Assembly (NCBI RefSeq): GCF_900103005.1
Contig: NZ_FMWL01000003.1
Coordinates: 1 to 64,000, forward strand
DNA: 64,000 bases
DNA from: Acidaminobacter hydrogenoformans DSM 2784
GTDB taxonomy: Bacteria; Bacillota; Clostridia; Peptostreptococcales; Acidaminobacteraceae
Reading direction: 5' to 3'
Shown here in pieces: positions 9,401 to 17,609 of this stretch; within the stretch, counting starts at the first letter, position 1; every line of letters begins with the position of its first letter. Position numbers and translations under genes: made by a program. The notes below the pieces were generated by a model, which made no database searches, had not been told where the DNA came from, and saw only the letters and a list, made by a program, of their open reading frames with translations.

Positions 9401-9706
9401 CCACAGCTCCATGGACAGGTTGAGGGCCGTCTGACCGCCCATGCCGGCAATCATGGCCTCCGGGCGTTCCTTTTCTATAATCTTTTCCAGGAATTCCGGG
9501 GTCATAGGCTCCATGTAGACATGATCCGCAACCGTTGGATCCGTCATAATAGTCGCAGGGTTCGAGTTGACCAGGACCACCTCAACGCCCTCTTCCTTCA
9601 GGACCTTGCAGGCCTGCGTCCCGGAATAGTCGAACTCTGCCCCTTGACCTATGATGATAGGTCCTGAGCCAATAACGAGGACTTTTTTAAACATATGCTT
9701 CTTCAT
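6437..9706 (-). CDS. carB: Carbamoyl-phosphate synthase large subunit
   Basis: Large subunit of 1089 residues that makes carbamoyl phosphate from bicarbonate, ammonia and two ATP for arginine and pyrimidine synthesis. Two homologous halves are visible: each begins with a VIGSGPIxIGQG motif (about residues 11 and 560) followed by an ATP-grasp domain. An oligomerisation region lies between them and an MGS-like allosteric domain covers about 940-1089. The start ATG overlaps the carA stop (TAATG) and has AAGGAGG seven bases upstream, so the two are translationally coupled. Full length with no frameshift. Confidence 0.97.
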   Translation of the reverse strand: MKKHMFKKVLVIGSGPIIIGQGAEFDYSGTQACKVLKEEGVEVVLVNSNPATIMTDPTVADHVYMEPMTPEFLEKIIEKERPEAMIAGMGGQTALNLSMELWKRGVLEKYNVEVIGTSLKSIETSEDREDFRAAMEAIGQPCIESYIAEDVESAVTQAHQIGLPVIIRPAFTLGGTGGGIANTEAEVREIARRGIDFSIAGQVLVEKSIKGWKEIEYEMIRDNSGNVIAVCNMENFDPVGVHTGDSIVVAPSQTLNDLEYQMLRRASIDIVNALEIRGGCNVQLALDPRSDRYFVIEVNPRVSRSSALASKATGYPIAKVATRIALGYDLDEIVNDITGKTKACFEPTLDYVVVKIPKWPFDKFKEASKVLGTMMMATGEVMAIAGSFEAALLKAVRSLEINLFNLKLPVSDAMSTEALVDRVINGDDMRLFFITELMRRGTTVAALQEMTGIDPFFLSKVQRLVALEERIRGKAINALDSQLLMELKRYGFADKGISRLMKDTSADKIYDLRKVYNIMPSYKMVDTCASEFEATSPYYYSMYGGEDEVEVSDRKKVIVIGSGPIRIGQGVEFDYCSVHGVLALKNLGYEAIIVNNNPETVSTDFDLSDKLYFEPITEEDILSIVDKEKPVGVILQYGGQTAIKLARFISEAGIPILGTSFEAVHNAEDRECFNQILIQEGIPSPLGYGVSSVADGMSQAKSLGFPLLVRPSYVIGGLGMEIVHDNESLERYLFGAFEREPKSTVLIDQYINGLEVEVDAISDGENVIIPGIMEHLERAGVHSGDSISIYPAPSISSQMKGQIVVTTRRIAQALKIVGLLNIQFIVEKNKLYVIEVNPRASRTVPFLSKVTGVPMIELSTRCMLGETVNSMEYPTGLYPEREIYAVKHPVFSMEKIPFADSALGPEMKSTGEVLCMDAKLEHALYKGFVASSGTLRGLSAKGAKRAQDAAAAGEAADGEVITERVFLSIADAFKEPALPLAGKLAELGYEIVATSGTAQAIRDAFPAAKVIDAGTEDEALTWLTREKISFSVILPTVGKVKEKQGFRMRRRAVENKVICLTAFDTFSAVVLLLEKGIDDQSVNVHMAYS

Positions 9707-10782
9707 TATTTGGCCTCCTTCATCATGGTCACGAACTGGTCAAACAGCAGGTCCGAATCCCGCGGGCCCGGTGATGCTTCAGGATGGTACTGTACGCTGA
9801 AAACCGGCAGATGCTTGTGGCGCATGCCCTCCACACTGCCGTCATTGACATTGATGTGAGTGATTTCGATCTGCGACGCGTCAAGCGAAGACGCCACCGT
9901 CACATACCCATGGTTCTGAGCCGTGATGACAATATGGTTGTGAATCAGGTCCTTCACCGGGTGATTGCCGCCCCTGTGTCCATAGACCAGCTTTTCCGTC
10001 TTGCCTCCAAAGGCGTGCGTCAGAATCTGATGGCCCAGGCAGATCCCAAAGATGGGTTTCTTACCAATAAGCGATTTCACAACTTCCACAATTTCACCAA
10101 GCTCTGACGGATCCCCAGGGCCATTGGACAGCAGGATGCCGTCCGGACTGCAGGAAAGGATCTCCTCCGCCGTAGCCCTCGCCGGGAAAACATGCAGTTC
10201 GACCCCTCGCGCCACCAGCGATTTCAGGATGCCGCGCTTGATCCCAAAATCCATGACTGCCGCTCTTAAACCACTCGCCTTTTTGGGCTTGATGACATAA
10301 GGCTTCTTCGTGGTGACTTCATCCACGTAGCCCTTGATATCATAGCCCGCCAGCAGTGCCTGGGCCTCGTCGAGATCACTGACCTCCGAAACTATAATCC
10401 CCGGCAGCGTCCCCTGGCTGCGCAGCTTCCGCGTCAGTGCCCGGGTGTCAATCCCTGAGATTCCTATAATGCCATGGCGGGTCATGTAAGCATCTAAACT
10501 TTCATTCCCTCTCCAGTGCGAATAGTCATCCACTTTTTCCCTCACAATCATGCCCCGGACCATAGGCCGCTCGGACTGCTCATCATCTGGATGCACGCCA
10601 TAGTTGCCAATCAGCGGATAAGTCATGACCACGATCTGTCCAAAATAGGAAGGATCCGTCAACACCTCCTGATACCCTGTCATGCTGGTGTTGAATACCA
10701 CTTCCCCTACACGCGAAAAAAGAGCCCCAAAGAGCTCACCTTCATACCGACTTCCGTCCTTTAAGACCAGAAATCCCTTCAT
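9706..10782 (-). CDS. carA: Carbamoyl-phosphate synthase small subunit (glutaminase)
   Basis: Class I glutamine amidotransferase subunit of 358 residues that supplies ammonia to CarB. The N-terminal CarA domain covers 1-140 and the triad glutaminase domain about 172-355, with nucleophile C248 in GICLGHQ and the histidine in VQYHPEASPGP. The frame is open to a TTG at 10800, but ATG at 10782 is chosen because GAGGAGAGG lies just ahead. A 375-base spacer with strong secondary structure separates it from argH. Confidence 0.96.
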   Translation of the reverse strand: MKGFLVLKDGSRYEGELFGALFSRVGEVVFNTSMTGYQEVLTDPSYFGQIVVMTYPLIGNYGVHPDDEQSERPMVRGMIVREKVDDYSHWRGNESLDAYMTRHGIIGISGIDTRALTRKLRSQGTLPGIIVSEVSDLDEAQALLAGYDIKGYVDEVTTKKPYVIKPKKASGLRAAVMDFGIKRGILKSLVARGVELHVFPARATAEEILSCSPDGILLSNGPGDPSELGEIVEVVKSLIGKKPIFGICLGHQILTHAFGGKTEKLVYGHRGGNHPVKDLIHNHIVITAQNHGYVTVASSLDASQIEITHINVNDGSVEGMRHKHLPVFSVQYHPEASPGPRDSDLLFDQFVTMMKEAK

Positions 10783-11157
10783 GATGCCACCTCTCCTCAA
10801 TGTTTTTTTCCATTAATTGTCAGATACATTTCCGACGAGGCAGATTTATGGTATCGATCGATTTTGTATGGACCCGCTCCCGGCGGGACAGAATCTCCGT
10901 TCCCCTTGGCCCGCTCTCAGTCAGGCCAGATCTGCGCTGGTGGTACTGCTCCGTTCCTTCACGGAGGATCCCCGGACATAACCGTGCCTGCAGCTTTGGT
11001 CCTTAAGCTTCGCGTATCTGTGACAAACGCCGCTTTTTGAACCCACGCTGCAGGTCGGTTTTTTGCCGATGGTTTTATACTCAAATCTTCGCCATTGTAA
11101 CCCAATTAGAAGCCAATGTCCATAGAAAACAGAAAAATACTTGGTGTTTCCGGACCG
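10783..11157 (-). ncRNA. Structured leader upstream of carA, unrecognised
   Basis: No gene fits this 375-base gap. On the minus (carA-sense) strand several stems can form: 11047-11053 with 10988-10994 (CTGCAGC/GCTGCAG), enclosing GGTTC/GGACC (11039-11043 with 10998-11002) and GCGT/ACGC (11027-11030 with 11012-11015). A second part has hairpins 10949-10966 (CTCCGT/ACGGAG), 10908-10927 (GGCC/GGCC) and 10873-10887 (CCCGC/GCGGG). GGAACGGAG occurs twice (10895-10903, 10949-10957). I do not recognise a known riboswitch, T-box or PyrR site. A weak promoter could lie near 11071-11099. A ten-codon reading frame (10797-10829) ends inside the carA ribosome binding site. Confidence 0.4.
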
Positions 11158-12531
11158 TTACGCCTTCAGGTACGCCTTCGCGAGCTCAAGCATCCTGTTG
11201 ACGCTGTCCAGGGACGTGGAGCCATAGGACTTCTTGTTTTCCACGCAGCGCTCAATGTCAATGGCCTCGTAAACGTCTTCTCCAATCAAATTGGAAACCG
11301 TCTGCATTTCCTCAAGGGAAAGGGTCTCGAGAATCTTCTTCTCCCGGATGGCATACGCCACCAGCTTGCCTGAAACCTCATGGGCATCTCTGAACGGCAG
11401 GCCTTTCTTGACCAGATAATCCGCCAGATCTGTCGCGTTCAGGAAGCCCTGCTTGCACTGGTGCAGCATGACCTCTGGCTTGAAGGTGGTATGCCGGAGC
11501 ATATCCGCGAAAACAGTCAGGCAAAGCTTCACCGTGTCTCCAGCGTCAAAGACCGGCTCCTTGTCTTCCTGCATGTCTTTGTTGTAAGCCATAGGAAGGC
11601 CCTTCATCACAGTCAGGAGGGCCATAAGGTCGCCGTAGACCCTTCCGCTCTTGCCGCGAATAAGCTCTGCAGCATCCGGATTTTTCTTCTGTGGCATAAT
11701 GCTGCTGCCCGTTGCGTAAGCGTCTCCAATTTCAATAAAAGCAAACTCTCCAGTACTCCAGATGACGAACTCCTCCGCCAGTCTGCTGAGGTGCATCATG
11801 GTGATGGCGCTGGCACTCAGAAATTCAATGGCGAAATCCCGGTCTGCCACACTGTCCATTGCGTTCTCGGAGGGCCCTGAAAAGCCGAGTGCTTCTGCTG
11901 TCAGAAAGCGGTCGCTCTCATAGCTGGTTCCAGCAAGGGCGCCTGCCCCAAGGGGAGACAGCGACATGCGCTCGTAAGCGTCCTCAAACCTGGACACGTC
12001 GCGCTTCAGCATTTCAAAGTATGCCAGTAGGTGATACGCCAGGCGGACAGGCTGCGCCTTCTGCATGTGAGTATAGCCCGGCATAATGACGTCGGTTGTA
12101 ACGGCGGCATGCTCCACCAGAACGCTCATCAGCTCGCGGATGAGCTCCTGGATCGTCTGGCATTCCCGGCGTACATACAGCCGAAAATCCAGGGCGACTT
12201 GATCGTTCCTGGATCTTGCGGTGTGTATTTTTTTGCCGAGATCGCCGAGTTTCTCCGTCAACCGCTTTTCAACCGCCATGTGAAGATCTTCATCTTCAAT
12301 TTTGAACTTGAAAGAACCAAGCTCGATTTCTGCCTCAATTTCCTTCAGCGCGAGGACGAGCGCCTTGAGCTCGTCCTCTGTAAGAATGCCCATTTTCGCA
12401 AGCATCTTGGCATGTGCCAGGCTGCCCGAGAGGTCTTCCTTGTACATTCTATGATCAAACTGAATGGAGTTATTGAACGCGTCCATCAATTGGCTGGTTC
12501 CGGACTCGAATCGACCTGACCAAAGCTTCAT
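11158..12531 (-). CDS. argH: Argininosuccinate lyase
   Basis: Fumarase/aspartase superfamily enzyme of 457 residues that splits argininosuccinate to arginine and fumarate, as a cytoplasmic homotetramer. The signature [11 protein letters not shown] is at 275-285, HTARSRND at 103-110 and the catalytic region TSYESDR at about 202-208. The ATG start overlaps the argG stop by four bases (ATGA), so translation is coupled. Length is normal. Confidence 0.97.
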   Translation of the reverse strand: MKLWSGRFESGTSQLMDAFNNSIQFDHRMYKEDLSGSLAHAKMLAKMGILTEDELKALVLALKEIEAEIELGSFKFKIEDEDLHMAVEKRLTEKLGDLGKKIHTARSRNDQVALDFRLYVRRECQTIQELIRELMSVLVEHAAVTTDVIMPGYTHMQKAQPVRLAYHLLAYFEMLKRDVSRFEDAYERMSLSPLGAGALAGTSYESDRFLTAEALGFSGPSENAMDSVADRDFAIEFLSASAITMMHLSRLAEEFVIWSTGEFAFIEIGDAYATGSSIMPQKKNPDAAELIRGKSGRVYGDLMALLTVMKGLPMAYNKDMQEDKEPVFDAGDTVKLCLTVFADMLRHTTFKPEVMLHQCKQGFLNATDLADYLVKKGLPFRDAHEVSGKLVAYAIREKKILETLSLEEMQTVSNLIGEDVYEAIDIERCVENKKSYGSTSLDSVNRMLELAKAYLKA

Positions 12532-13781
12532 ACGAATACAATTTCTCCTTTATCTTCATGTTCCAGTTTGCCGGCTTCCTCAGCTTCAAGACGCTTGATC
12601 GCGCCAATTTTAAGGGACAGCGTGAACAGGTTTATGAAGCCTTCCGCGTCCTGCTGATTGTAGACGTCATCCGCGCCAAAGGTGACATAGCGCTCGTCGT
12701 AAAGCGTGAAGTCAGATTTGGAAGCGACCACCATACAGTTGCCTTTGTAAAGTTTGACTTTGACTTCGCCAGTGACGACCTTCTGGGTTTCATTGATGAA
12801 AGCATCCAGCGCCAGCTTGAGCGGTGAGAAGAGCAGTCCGTCATATACCAGCTCAGAGTATCTTGCGGCAACTGTGCGCTTGAAGCTCATGGTCGCGCGG
12901 TCGAGGACCAGCTTCTCAAGGCCCTTGTGCGCTTGATAAAGCACTGTGCCAGCCGGTGTTTCATAAACCCCGCGGGACTTCATGCCCACCAGTCGGTTTT
13001 CAACGATGTCAATGAGACCGACGCCATTCGCGCCAGCGATTTCGTTGAGCTCGAGAACGAGATCAAGTCCGCCTTTTTTGACGCCGTTCAGGGACACCGG
13101 AACGCCCTCTTCAAAGCCTATAGTCACAAAAGTTGGCGCATCCGGCGCCTTCTCAGGCTGGACCGTCAGCTTATAGATGGATGGATCATGCTCGTTCCAA
13201 GGGTTCTCGAGGTTGCCGCCCTCATGGCTGAGATGCCAGACGTTCTCATCCCTGGAGTAAATATCCTTTTTGGTAACAGGAATTGGGATCCCATGCTCAA
13301 TCGCGTAGTCAATGCAGTCTTCGCGGGATTTGAGGCTCCAGAAACGCCAAGGCGCAATAATTTTAAGTCTTGGGTTGAGGGCCTTAATGCCCGCTTCAAA
13401 ACGCACCTGGTCGTTGCCTTTTCCGGTCGCGCCATGGGCAATGGCCACCGCGCCCTCAAGCTCAGCCACTTCGACGAGCTTCTTCGCGATCAGCGGACGG
13501 GCGTACGCTGTACCCATAAGATAATCTTCTTCATAAATGGCGCCGGATTTGATGCCCTGGAACAGGTAGTCCTGAACGAACTCCTCCTTGACGTCGACGA
13601 CATAAGCTTTGATCGCGCCTGTTTCCATTGCTTTCTTCTTGACAGCTTCGAAGTCATCCTTTTGACCGACGTCGACGCAAACTGCAATAACCTCCATGTC
13701 ATAGGTTTCCTTGAGCCATGTGAGGATGACGGAAGTGTCAAGCCCTCCGGAATATGCGAGTACTACTTTATCTTTATTCAT
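12528..13781 (-). CDS. argG: Argininosuccinate synthase
   Basis: ATP pyrophosphatase family protein of 417 residues that joins citrulline and aspartate. The PP-loop AYSGGLDTS lies at 9-17, and [16 protein letters not shown] is the family signature in the middle of the chain. ATG is preceded by AAGGGAG at a seven-base spacing. First gene of argG-argH, with the carA-carB pair further downstream on the same strand. Its promoter is at 13815-13842, and two TGTATA palindromes lie further upstream. Confidence 0.97.
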   Translation of the reverse strand: MNKDKVVLAYSGGLDTSVILTWLKETYDMEVIAVCVDVGQKDDFEAVKKKAMETGAIKAYVVDVKEEFVQDYLFQGIKSGAIYEEDYLMGTAYARPLIAKKLVEVAELEGAVAIAHGATGKGNDQVRFEAGIKALNPRLKIIAPWRFWSLKSREDCIDYAIEHGIPIPVTKKDIYSRDENVWHLSHEGGNLENPWNEHDPSIYKLTVQPEKAPDAPTFVTIGFEEGVPVSLNGVKKGGLDLVLELNEIAGANGVGLIDIVENRLVGMKSRGVYETPAGTVLYQAHKGLEKLVLDRATMSFKRTVAARYSELVYDGLLFSPLKLALDAFINETQKVVTGEVKVKLYKGNCMVVASKSDFTLYDERYVTFGADDVYNQQDAEGFINLFTLSLKIGAIKRLEAEEAGKLEHEDKGEIVFV

Positions 13782-13814
13782 TATTATGCTCCCTTCTGCA
13801 TATATATTGATTGA

Positions 13815-13842
13815 ATTATAACATTTTCTGGCGCATAATCAA
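13815..13842 (-). promoter_or_regulatory. argG-argH promoter
   Basis: On the minus strand TTGATT (13837-13842), 16 bases, TATAAT (13815-13820), about 35 bases upstream of the argG start codon. Confidence 0.7.
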
Positions 13843-13889
13843 CCGTTTTTCGAAAGATTTACAAAGTTTTTTTCTTGGGCGCTCAATTT

Positions 13890-13933
13890 TGTATACATGT
13901 ATATAACCTTGCATAACAACTGTATATATACAG
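13890..13933. promoter_or_regulatory. Paired TGTATA palindromes upstream of argG
   Basis: TGTATACATGTATA (13890-13903) and the perfect palindrome CTGTATATATACAG (13920-13933) lie 50 to 90 bases upstream of the argG -35. The same half-site occurs at the argB promoter. They are candidates for regulator binding, possibly ArgR acting from upstream; binding is not shown. Confidence 0.35.
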
Positions 13934-13963
13934 CTCTATGCAATCCCGCCAACCTCTCCGGCA

Positions 13964-14012
13964 ACAAAAATCGGAGGCGAAAAGATGTCAGACATCTTAC
14001 CTCGCCTCCGAT
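13964..14012 (-). terminator. iorB terminator
   Basis: A 12-bp stem AATCGGAGGCGA/TCGCCTCCGATT is followed by T-rich sequence on the minus strand, just after the iorB stop. The 24-base loop carries its own AGATGTC/GACATCT hairpin. Confidence 0.85.
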
Positions 14013-14020
14013 TCTATAAA

Positions 14021-14599
14021 CTATTTAAACTGAGCCATGCCTTCCTTCAGCGCCTTCAGGTTGATCTCCACAAACTGCGGTTTCACCGTTTCGCGGATCA
14101 CCTTGTCCCAATCCAGCGCCTCAAGGCCCATAGCCCTGATCAGCGTCCCAACGAGCACCACGTTCATGGTCTTTGGATTGCCAAGGGCTGCTGCGATCTC
14201 GCCTGCCTTGACCACAACCGTTTCAGCACGCTCGCGGATCGCGTCAATAACGCCCTCCGGATAGTCCGCCGAACCCATCAGAATAGGCGCAGACCAAAGC
14301 TCTTGATCATTGACGACGACTTTGCCGTTTGGATTCATGTAATCCAGCCACCGCATAGCTTCCATACTCTCGAAGGAGACTAAAAGATCCGCCTGGCCTT
14401 TGCCGATGATTGGAGAATACACCTTTTCACCGTAGCGTACCTGTGTCGTCACACTGCCGCCACGCTGAGCCATGCCGTGCACTTCGCTCATTTTGACATC
14501 ATAGCCCGCGTTGATGAGGCCCGCCGCGAGAATTTTACTGGCCAGAATAATGCCCTGGCCACCGACGCCTGCAAATAAAATGTTTTTAATCTCAGCCAT
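14021..14599 (-). CDS. iorB: Indolepyruvate:ferredoxin oxidoreductase, beta subunit
   Basis: Gamma-domain subunit of 192 residues of the ThDP-dependent 2-oxoacid:ferredoxin oxidoreductase family. GVGGQGIILASKILA (11-25) is the typical N-terminal motif, followed by MSEVHGMAQRGGSV. It acts with IorA in oxidative decarboxylation of aryl pyruvates from aromatic amino acids to aryl-acetyl-CoA, reducing ferredoxin. It follows iorA with two bases between, so it is in the same operon, which ends at the terminator 13964-14012. Confidence 0.93.
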   Translation of the reverse strand: MAEIKNILFAGVGGQGIILASKILAAGLINAGYDVKMSEVHGMAQRGGSVTTQVRYGEKVYSPIIGKGQADLLVSFESMEAMRWLDYMNPNGKVVVNDQELWSAPILMGSADYPEGVIDAIRERAETVVVKAGEIAAALGNPKTMNVVLVGTLIRAMGLEALDWDKVIRETVKPQFVEINLKALKEGMAQFK

Positions 14600-14601
14600 G
14601 A

Positions 14602-16377
14602 TTATTCACCCGCCTTCTTGATCGCATGGAACGGACAGACCTGCAGACAGACTTCACAACCTACGCAGGCATTAGGGTCAATGTAGGATTTCTTTTTCGC
14701 CTTGTCAAAGACAATAGCAGGGCAGCCCGTCTTATTGCACAGACGGCAGCCGCGGCATTCTTCCTCAACCACGTAGCAGACTGGCTGAGCTTTTCCAAAT
14801 TCCTTGATGTCCTCTGGCGTGAACTTTTTAAGCGCGCATGGCCATCTTGTGATGATCACAGACGGGCCTTCAAAAGCCAAAGCGGCATCAAGAGCTTTTG
14901 TGACAGCGTCCAAATCCAGTGGGTTGACATTAATGACGAGCTCCACGCCAAGGGCGCGTACGAGCGTGTCAATTTCTACTTCCTTGACCTTCTTGCCTGA
15001 GAGTGTATACCCCGTTCCTGGATTTTCCTGGTGTCCTGTCATCCCTGTAATGCGGTTGTCGAGAATGACATTGACTGTATTGCCTTGATTATAGACCACA
15101 TCTATCAATGAGGTTATGCCGGAGTGGAAGAACGTGGAGTCACCAATGACAGAAACAACCTTCATGCCCTTTCCAGCCTTGTCCAGGACGCGCTGAGCGC
15201 CGTGGCCCATGGAAATGGAAGCCCCCATATCAATGACGGTATCCGTGGTATTCAGCGGCTCAGAAGCCCCAAGGGTGTAGCACCCAATATCCCCTGTGAC
15301 CATGACGTTTTTCTTTTTCTTAAGGGCGTAAAAGAAACCCCTGTGAGGACAGCCTGCGCAAAGCGTAGGTGGTCTGCCAACGATTTTGTCCTTGTCTATT
15401 TCGATCAGAGGACGCTCTTCGCCGAGAAGCGCTTTTGCTATGATGTCCGGGTTGAGCTCTCCAATGTTAGGTATTTTTTCTTTTCCAACGCAGCTGATCC
15501 CCGCCGCCTTGATTTGATCTTCCATAAACGGTTCAAGCTCTTCGATAACATACAGCATCTCCACTTGGGCAGCGAAGTCCCGGATCTTGTCCATAGGCAT
15601 AGGATTCGTAAAGCCCAGCTTCAGATAAGAGGCGTTTTCACCGAACACTTCTTTGGCATATTGGTAAGCGACACCAGAAGTCACAATGCCAATTTTTTTG
15701 TCAAACCACTCCACGCGGTTGAGGGTTGTCTCGTTGCTGAACTTCTCAAGGTCAACCAGCTTCGCTTCTACAACAGGATGAAGCTTCTTCGCATGAGCAG
15801 GCGCCGCAATATATTTTTCAGGACGCTTCACATATGGAATAATCTCTTTTTCAACGCGCTCTCCTTGCTCTACCAGGCTCTTGGAATGGCAAACCCGGGT
15901 CGTCATGCGCAGCATGACTGCCACGTCGTACTTCTCACTGATCTCATAGGCCGCCTTCATATAGTCAAGTGACTCCTGGGAATCACTTGGCTCAACGCAG
16001 GCAATCTTCGCGAATTTTGCCAGAATGCGGTTATCCTGTTCATTCTGGGAGCTGTGGCATCCCGGATCATCCGCAGAAATCAATACGAGGCCGCCAGTAA
16101 CGCCGGTATAGGAAATCGTCATCAGCGGGTCTGCAGCGACGTTGACGCCAACATGCTTCATAGCCGCGAGGGCTCTGCCGCCTGCAATGGAGGCGCCCAG
16201 AACAGCTTCCAGCGCAACTTTTTCATTTGGCGCCCATTCAGAAATAATTTCCGGATACTGCGCTGTGTTTTCCAAAATCTCTGTACTCGGTGTTCCCGGG
16301 TACGCCGAGGCATACACGACGCCGGCTTCATAGGCGCCACGGGCAATAGCCTCGTTTCCTGTCATAAAGATTTTCAA
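14602..16377 (-). CDS. iorA: Indolepyruvate:ferredoxin oxidoreductase, alpha subunit
   Basis: Catalytic subunit of 591 residues. A pyruvate:ferredoxin oxidoreductase-like N-terminal domain is followed by the ThDP-binding part (CAGCPHRGFFYAL, GDIGCYTLG, GDSTFFHSGI) and a C-terminal ferredoxin domain with two cysteine clusters (CRGCRLC and CVGCEVCLQVCP) for two Fe4S4 centres. The start is a TTG at 16377 with AGGAG ten bases upstream; the next in-frame ATG is too far from that site. It starts 20 bases after ptb, suggesting joint use of the acyl-CoA product. Confidence 0.95.
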   Translation of the reverse strand: MKIFMTGNEAIARGAYEAGVVYASAYPGTPSTEILENTAQYPEIISEWAPNEKVALEAVLGASIAGGRALAAMKHVGVNVAADPLMTISYTGVTGGLVLISADDPGCHSSQNEQDNRILAKFAKIACVEPSDSQESLDYMKAAYEISEKYDVAVMLRMTTRVCHSKSLVEQGERVEKEIIPYVKRPEKYIAAPAHAKKLHPVVEAKLVDLEKFSNETTLNRVEWFDKKIGIVTSGVAYQYAKEVFGENASYLKLGFTNPMPMDKIRDFAAQVEMLYVIEELEPFMEDQIKAAGISCVGKEKIPNIGELNPDIIAKALLGEERPLIEIDKDKIVGRPPTLCAGCPHRGFFYALKKKKNVMVTGDIGCYTLGASEPLNTTDTVIDMGASISMGHGAQRVLDKAGKGMKVVSVIGDSTFFHSGITSLIDVVYNQGNTVNVILDNRITGMTGHQENPGTGYTLSGKKVKEVEIDTLVRALGVELVINVNPLDLDAVTKALDAALAFEGPSVIITRWPCALKKFTPEDIKEFGKAQPVCYVVEEECRGCRLCNKTGCPAIVFDKAKKKSYIDPNACVGCEVCLQVCPFHAIKKAGE

Positions 16378-16397
16378 TGCGTAGTCACTCCTGTCTT

Positions 16398-17318
16398 TTA
16401 TGTAGTTGGGTTCATACCGGCAGCGATAATGCTGCCAAGAGCTATTGAATAAAGCTTCACTTCCGCGGTGTCTGCCCGGGAGACGAGTACAACAGGTACT
16501 TTGGCACCCATGATTACCCCAGCGGATTCGGCATTTGCCAGATAGGTCAAGGCTTTTCCAATTCCATTTCCGACTTCAATGTTGGGCACCAGCAGAACGT
16601 CAGCATCACCAGCGATCTCACTTTCAAAGCCTTTAATTTCCGCTGCTTCCTTAGACACCGCAAGGTCAAAGGCCAAAGGCCCCTCTACAATGACCCCTTC
16701 TCCAAAATCCCCTTCCCGGGACATATTTTGGAGCGCGCGGGCATCCACGGTTGCCGGCATTTTATCATTGACCTTTTCCTTGGCTGCGATACAAGCCACT
16801 TTGACCGTTTCCATACCGAGTGTCCGGGCAGCGTCCAATGCGTTTCTCAGAATGGTCGCTTTTTCCGCAAGGGTTGGTTCAATGTTCATACCGCCATCCG
16901 TCAGGAACAGCAGCTTGTGGTAAGCCGGCGCGTCATAAAGCATAACGTGGCTTAGCTGACTGTCCGTTCTGAGGCCATATTCCCGGTTAAGCACAGCCTT
17001 AAGGAGAATGGAGGTGTCAATCAGCCCCTTCATCAGAAAGTCGGCTTTTCCTTCCCGTACCATTTGGACACTGACTTTCGCGGCGGCTTCCAGCTCAGGT
17101 TCATCAATAATTTCAACACCGCAAATTTCAAGATGTTCTTCGCCACAAAGCTCAGCGATTTTTTGCTGGTCACCAATCAAGATTGGCTCTATCAGCCCGA
17201 GCTGCGCCGCTTTGACGACCGCCCCGAGCACCTCAGGATCATGGGCCGCAGCGACAGCAAGGCGCATGGTCTTTTGAGACTTTGCCGCTTCCAACAGCTG
17301 ATCAAAATTTTTGATCAA
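16398..17318 (-). CDS. ptb: Phosphate butyryltransferase family enzyme
   Basis: Acyl-CoA:phosphate acyltransferase of 306 residues in the PTA/PTB family, shorter than typical phosphotransacetylase. Family features include DFLMKGLIDTS (about 98-108), EGPLAFDLA and the C-terminal VPVVLVSRADTAEVKL. It would convert an acyl-CoA to an acyl phosphate. Next to iorA-iorB the substrate may be an aryl-acetyl-CoA rather than butyryl-CoA; this is inference. No butyrate kinase gene is present in the window. Start is a TTG with AAGGAGG eight bases upstream. Confidence 0.87.
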   Translation of the reverse strand: MIKNFDQLLEAAKSQKTMRLAVAAAHDPEVLGAVVKAAQLGLIEPILIGDQQKIAELCGEEHLEICGVEIIDEPELEAAAKVSVQMVREGKADFLMKGLIDTSILLKAVLNREYGLRTDSQLSHVMLYDAPAYHKLLFLTDGGMNIEPTLAEKATILRNALDAARTLGMETVKVACIAAKEKVNDKMPATVDARALQNMSREGDFGEGVIVEGPLAFDLAVSKEAAEIKGFESEIAGDADVLLVPNIEVGNGIGKALTYLANAESAGVIMGAKVPVVLVSRADTAEVKLYSIALGSIIAAGMNPTT

Positions 17319-17358
17319 AGGCCGAACCTCCTTTTACACACCCACTCTTGCATCTTAA

Positions 17359-17387
17359 CATTTATGGGGGATTTTAGGTAAAGTCAA
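17359..17387 (-). promoter_or_regulatory. ptb-iorA-iorB promoter
   Basis: On the minus strand TTGACT (17382-17387), 17 bases, TAAATG (17359-17364). The -35 is strong and the -10 weak. It is 40 bases ahead of the ptb start. Confidence 0.5.
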
Positions 17388-17504
17388 CTTTGTTGAATAC
17401 TTCTATATTTTTTGTAATCTCAAGCTTATTGTAAACAATTATAGCGCAGAGTTCAAGTAGCTCTTATGTTATTCCTGTTGCTAAATGTTTGACCCCATTA
17501 ATTT

Positions 17505-17550
17505 AGAAGAAAAGGGAGATTGGCCCGGGACAGTCTCCCCACCAATCTCC
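17505..17550 (-). terminator. Terminator after TPR gene
   Basis: On the minus strand GGAGATTGG pairs with CCAATCTCC around a GC-rich loop and is followed by CTTTTCTTC. It would end the bshC-to-TPR transcription unit. The remaining bases between here and ptb (17388-17504) are AT-rich and show no gene. Confidence 0.65.
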
Positions 17551-17609
17551 AAACAAAGTGTAAACAAACAGCCACACTGCACCGCTGGTATCACGCCAAA
17601 CCGGCAGCT

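Noticed and set aside
10930-10955. GGTGGTACTGC on the plus strand looks like a T-box core
   Set aside because: No plus-strand gene follows, the flanking terminator is absent, and the neighbouring genes are all on the minus strand. One mismatch in a GC-rich motif is likely chance.
12927-13814. 295-codon plus-strand frame inside argG
   Set aside because: It is a shadow frame with no ribosome binding site or domain.
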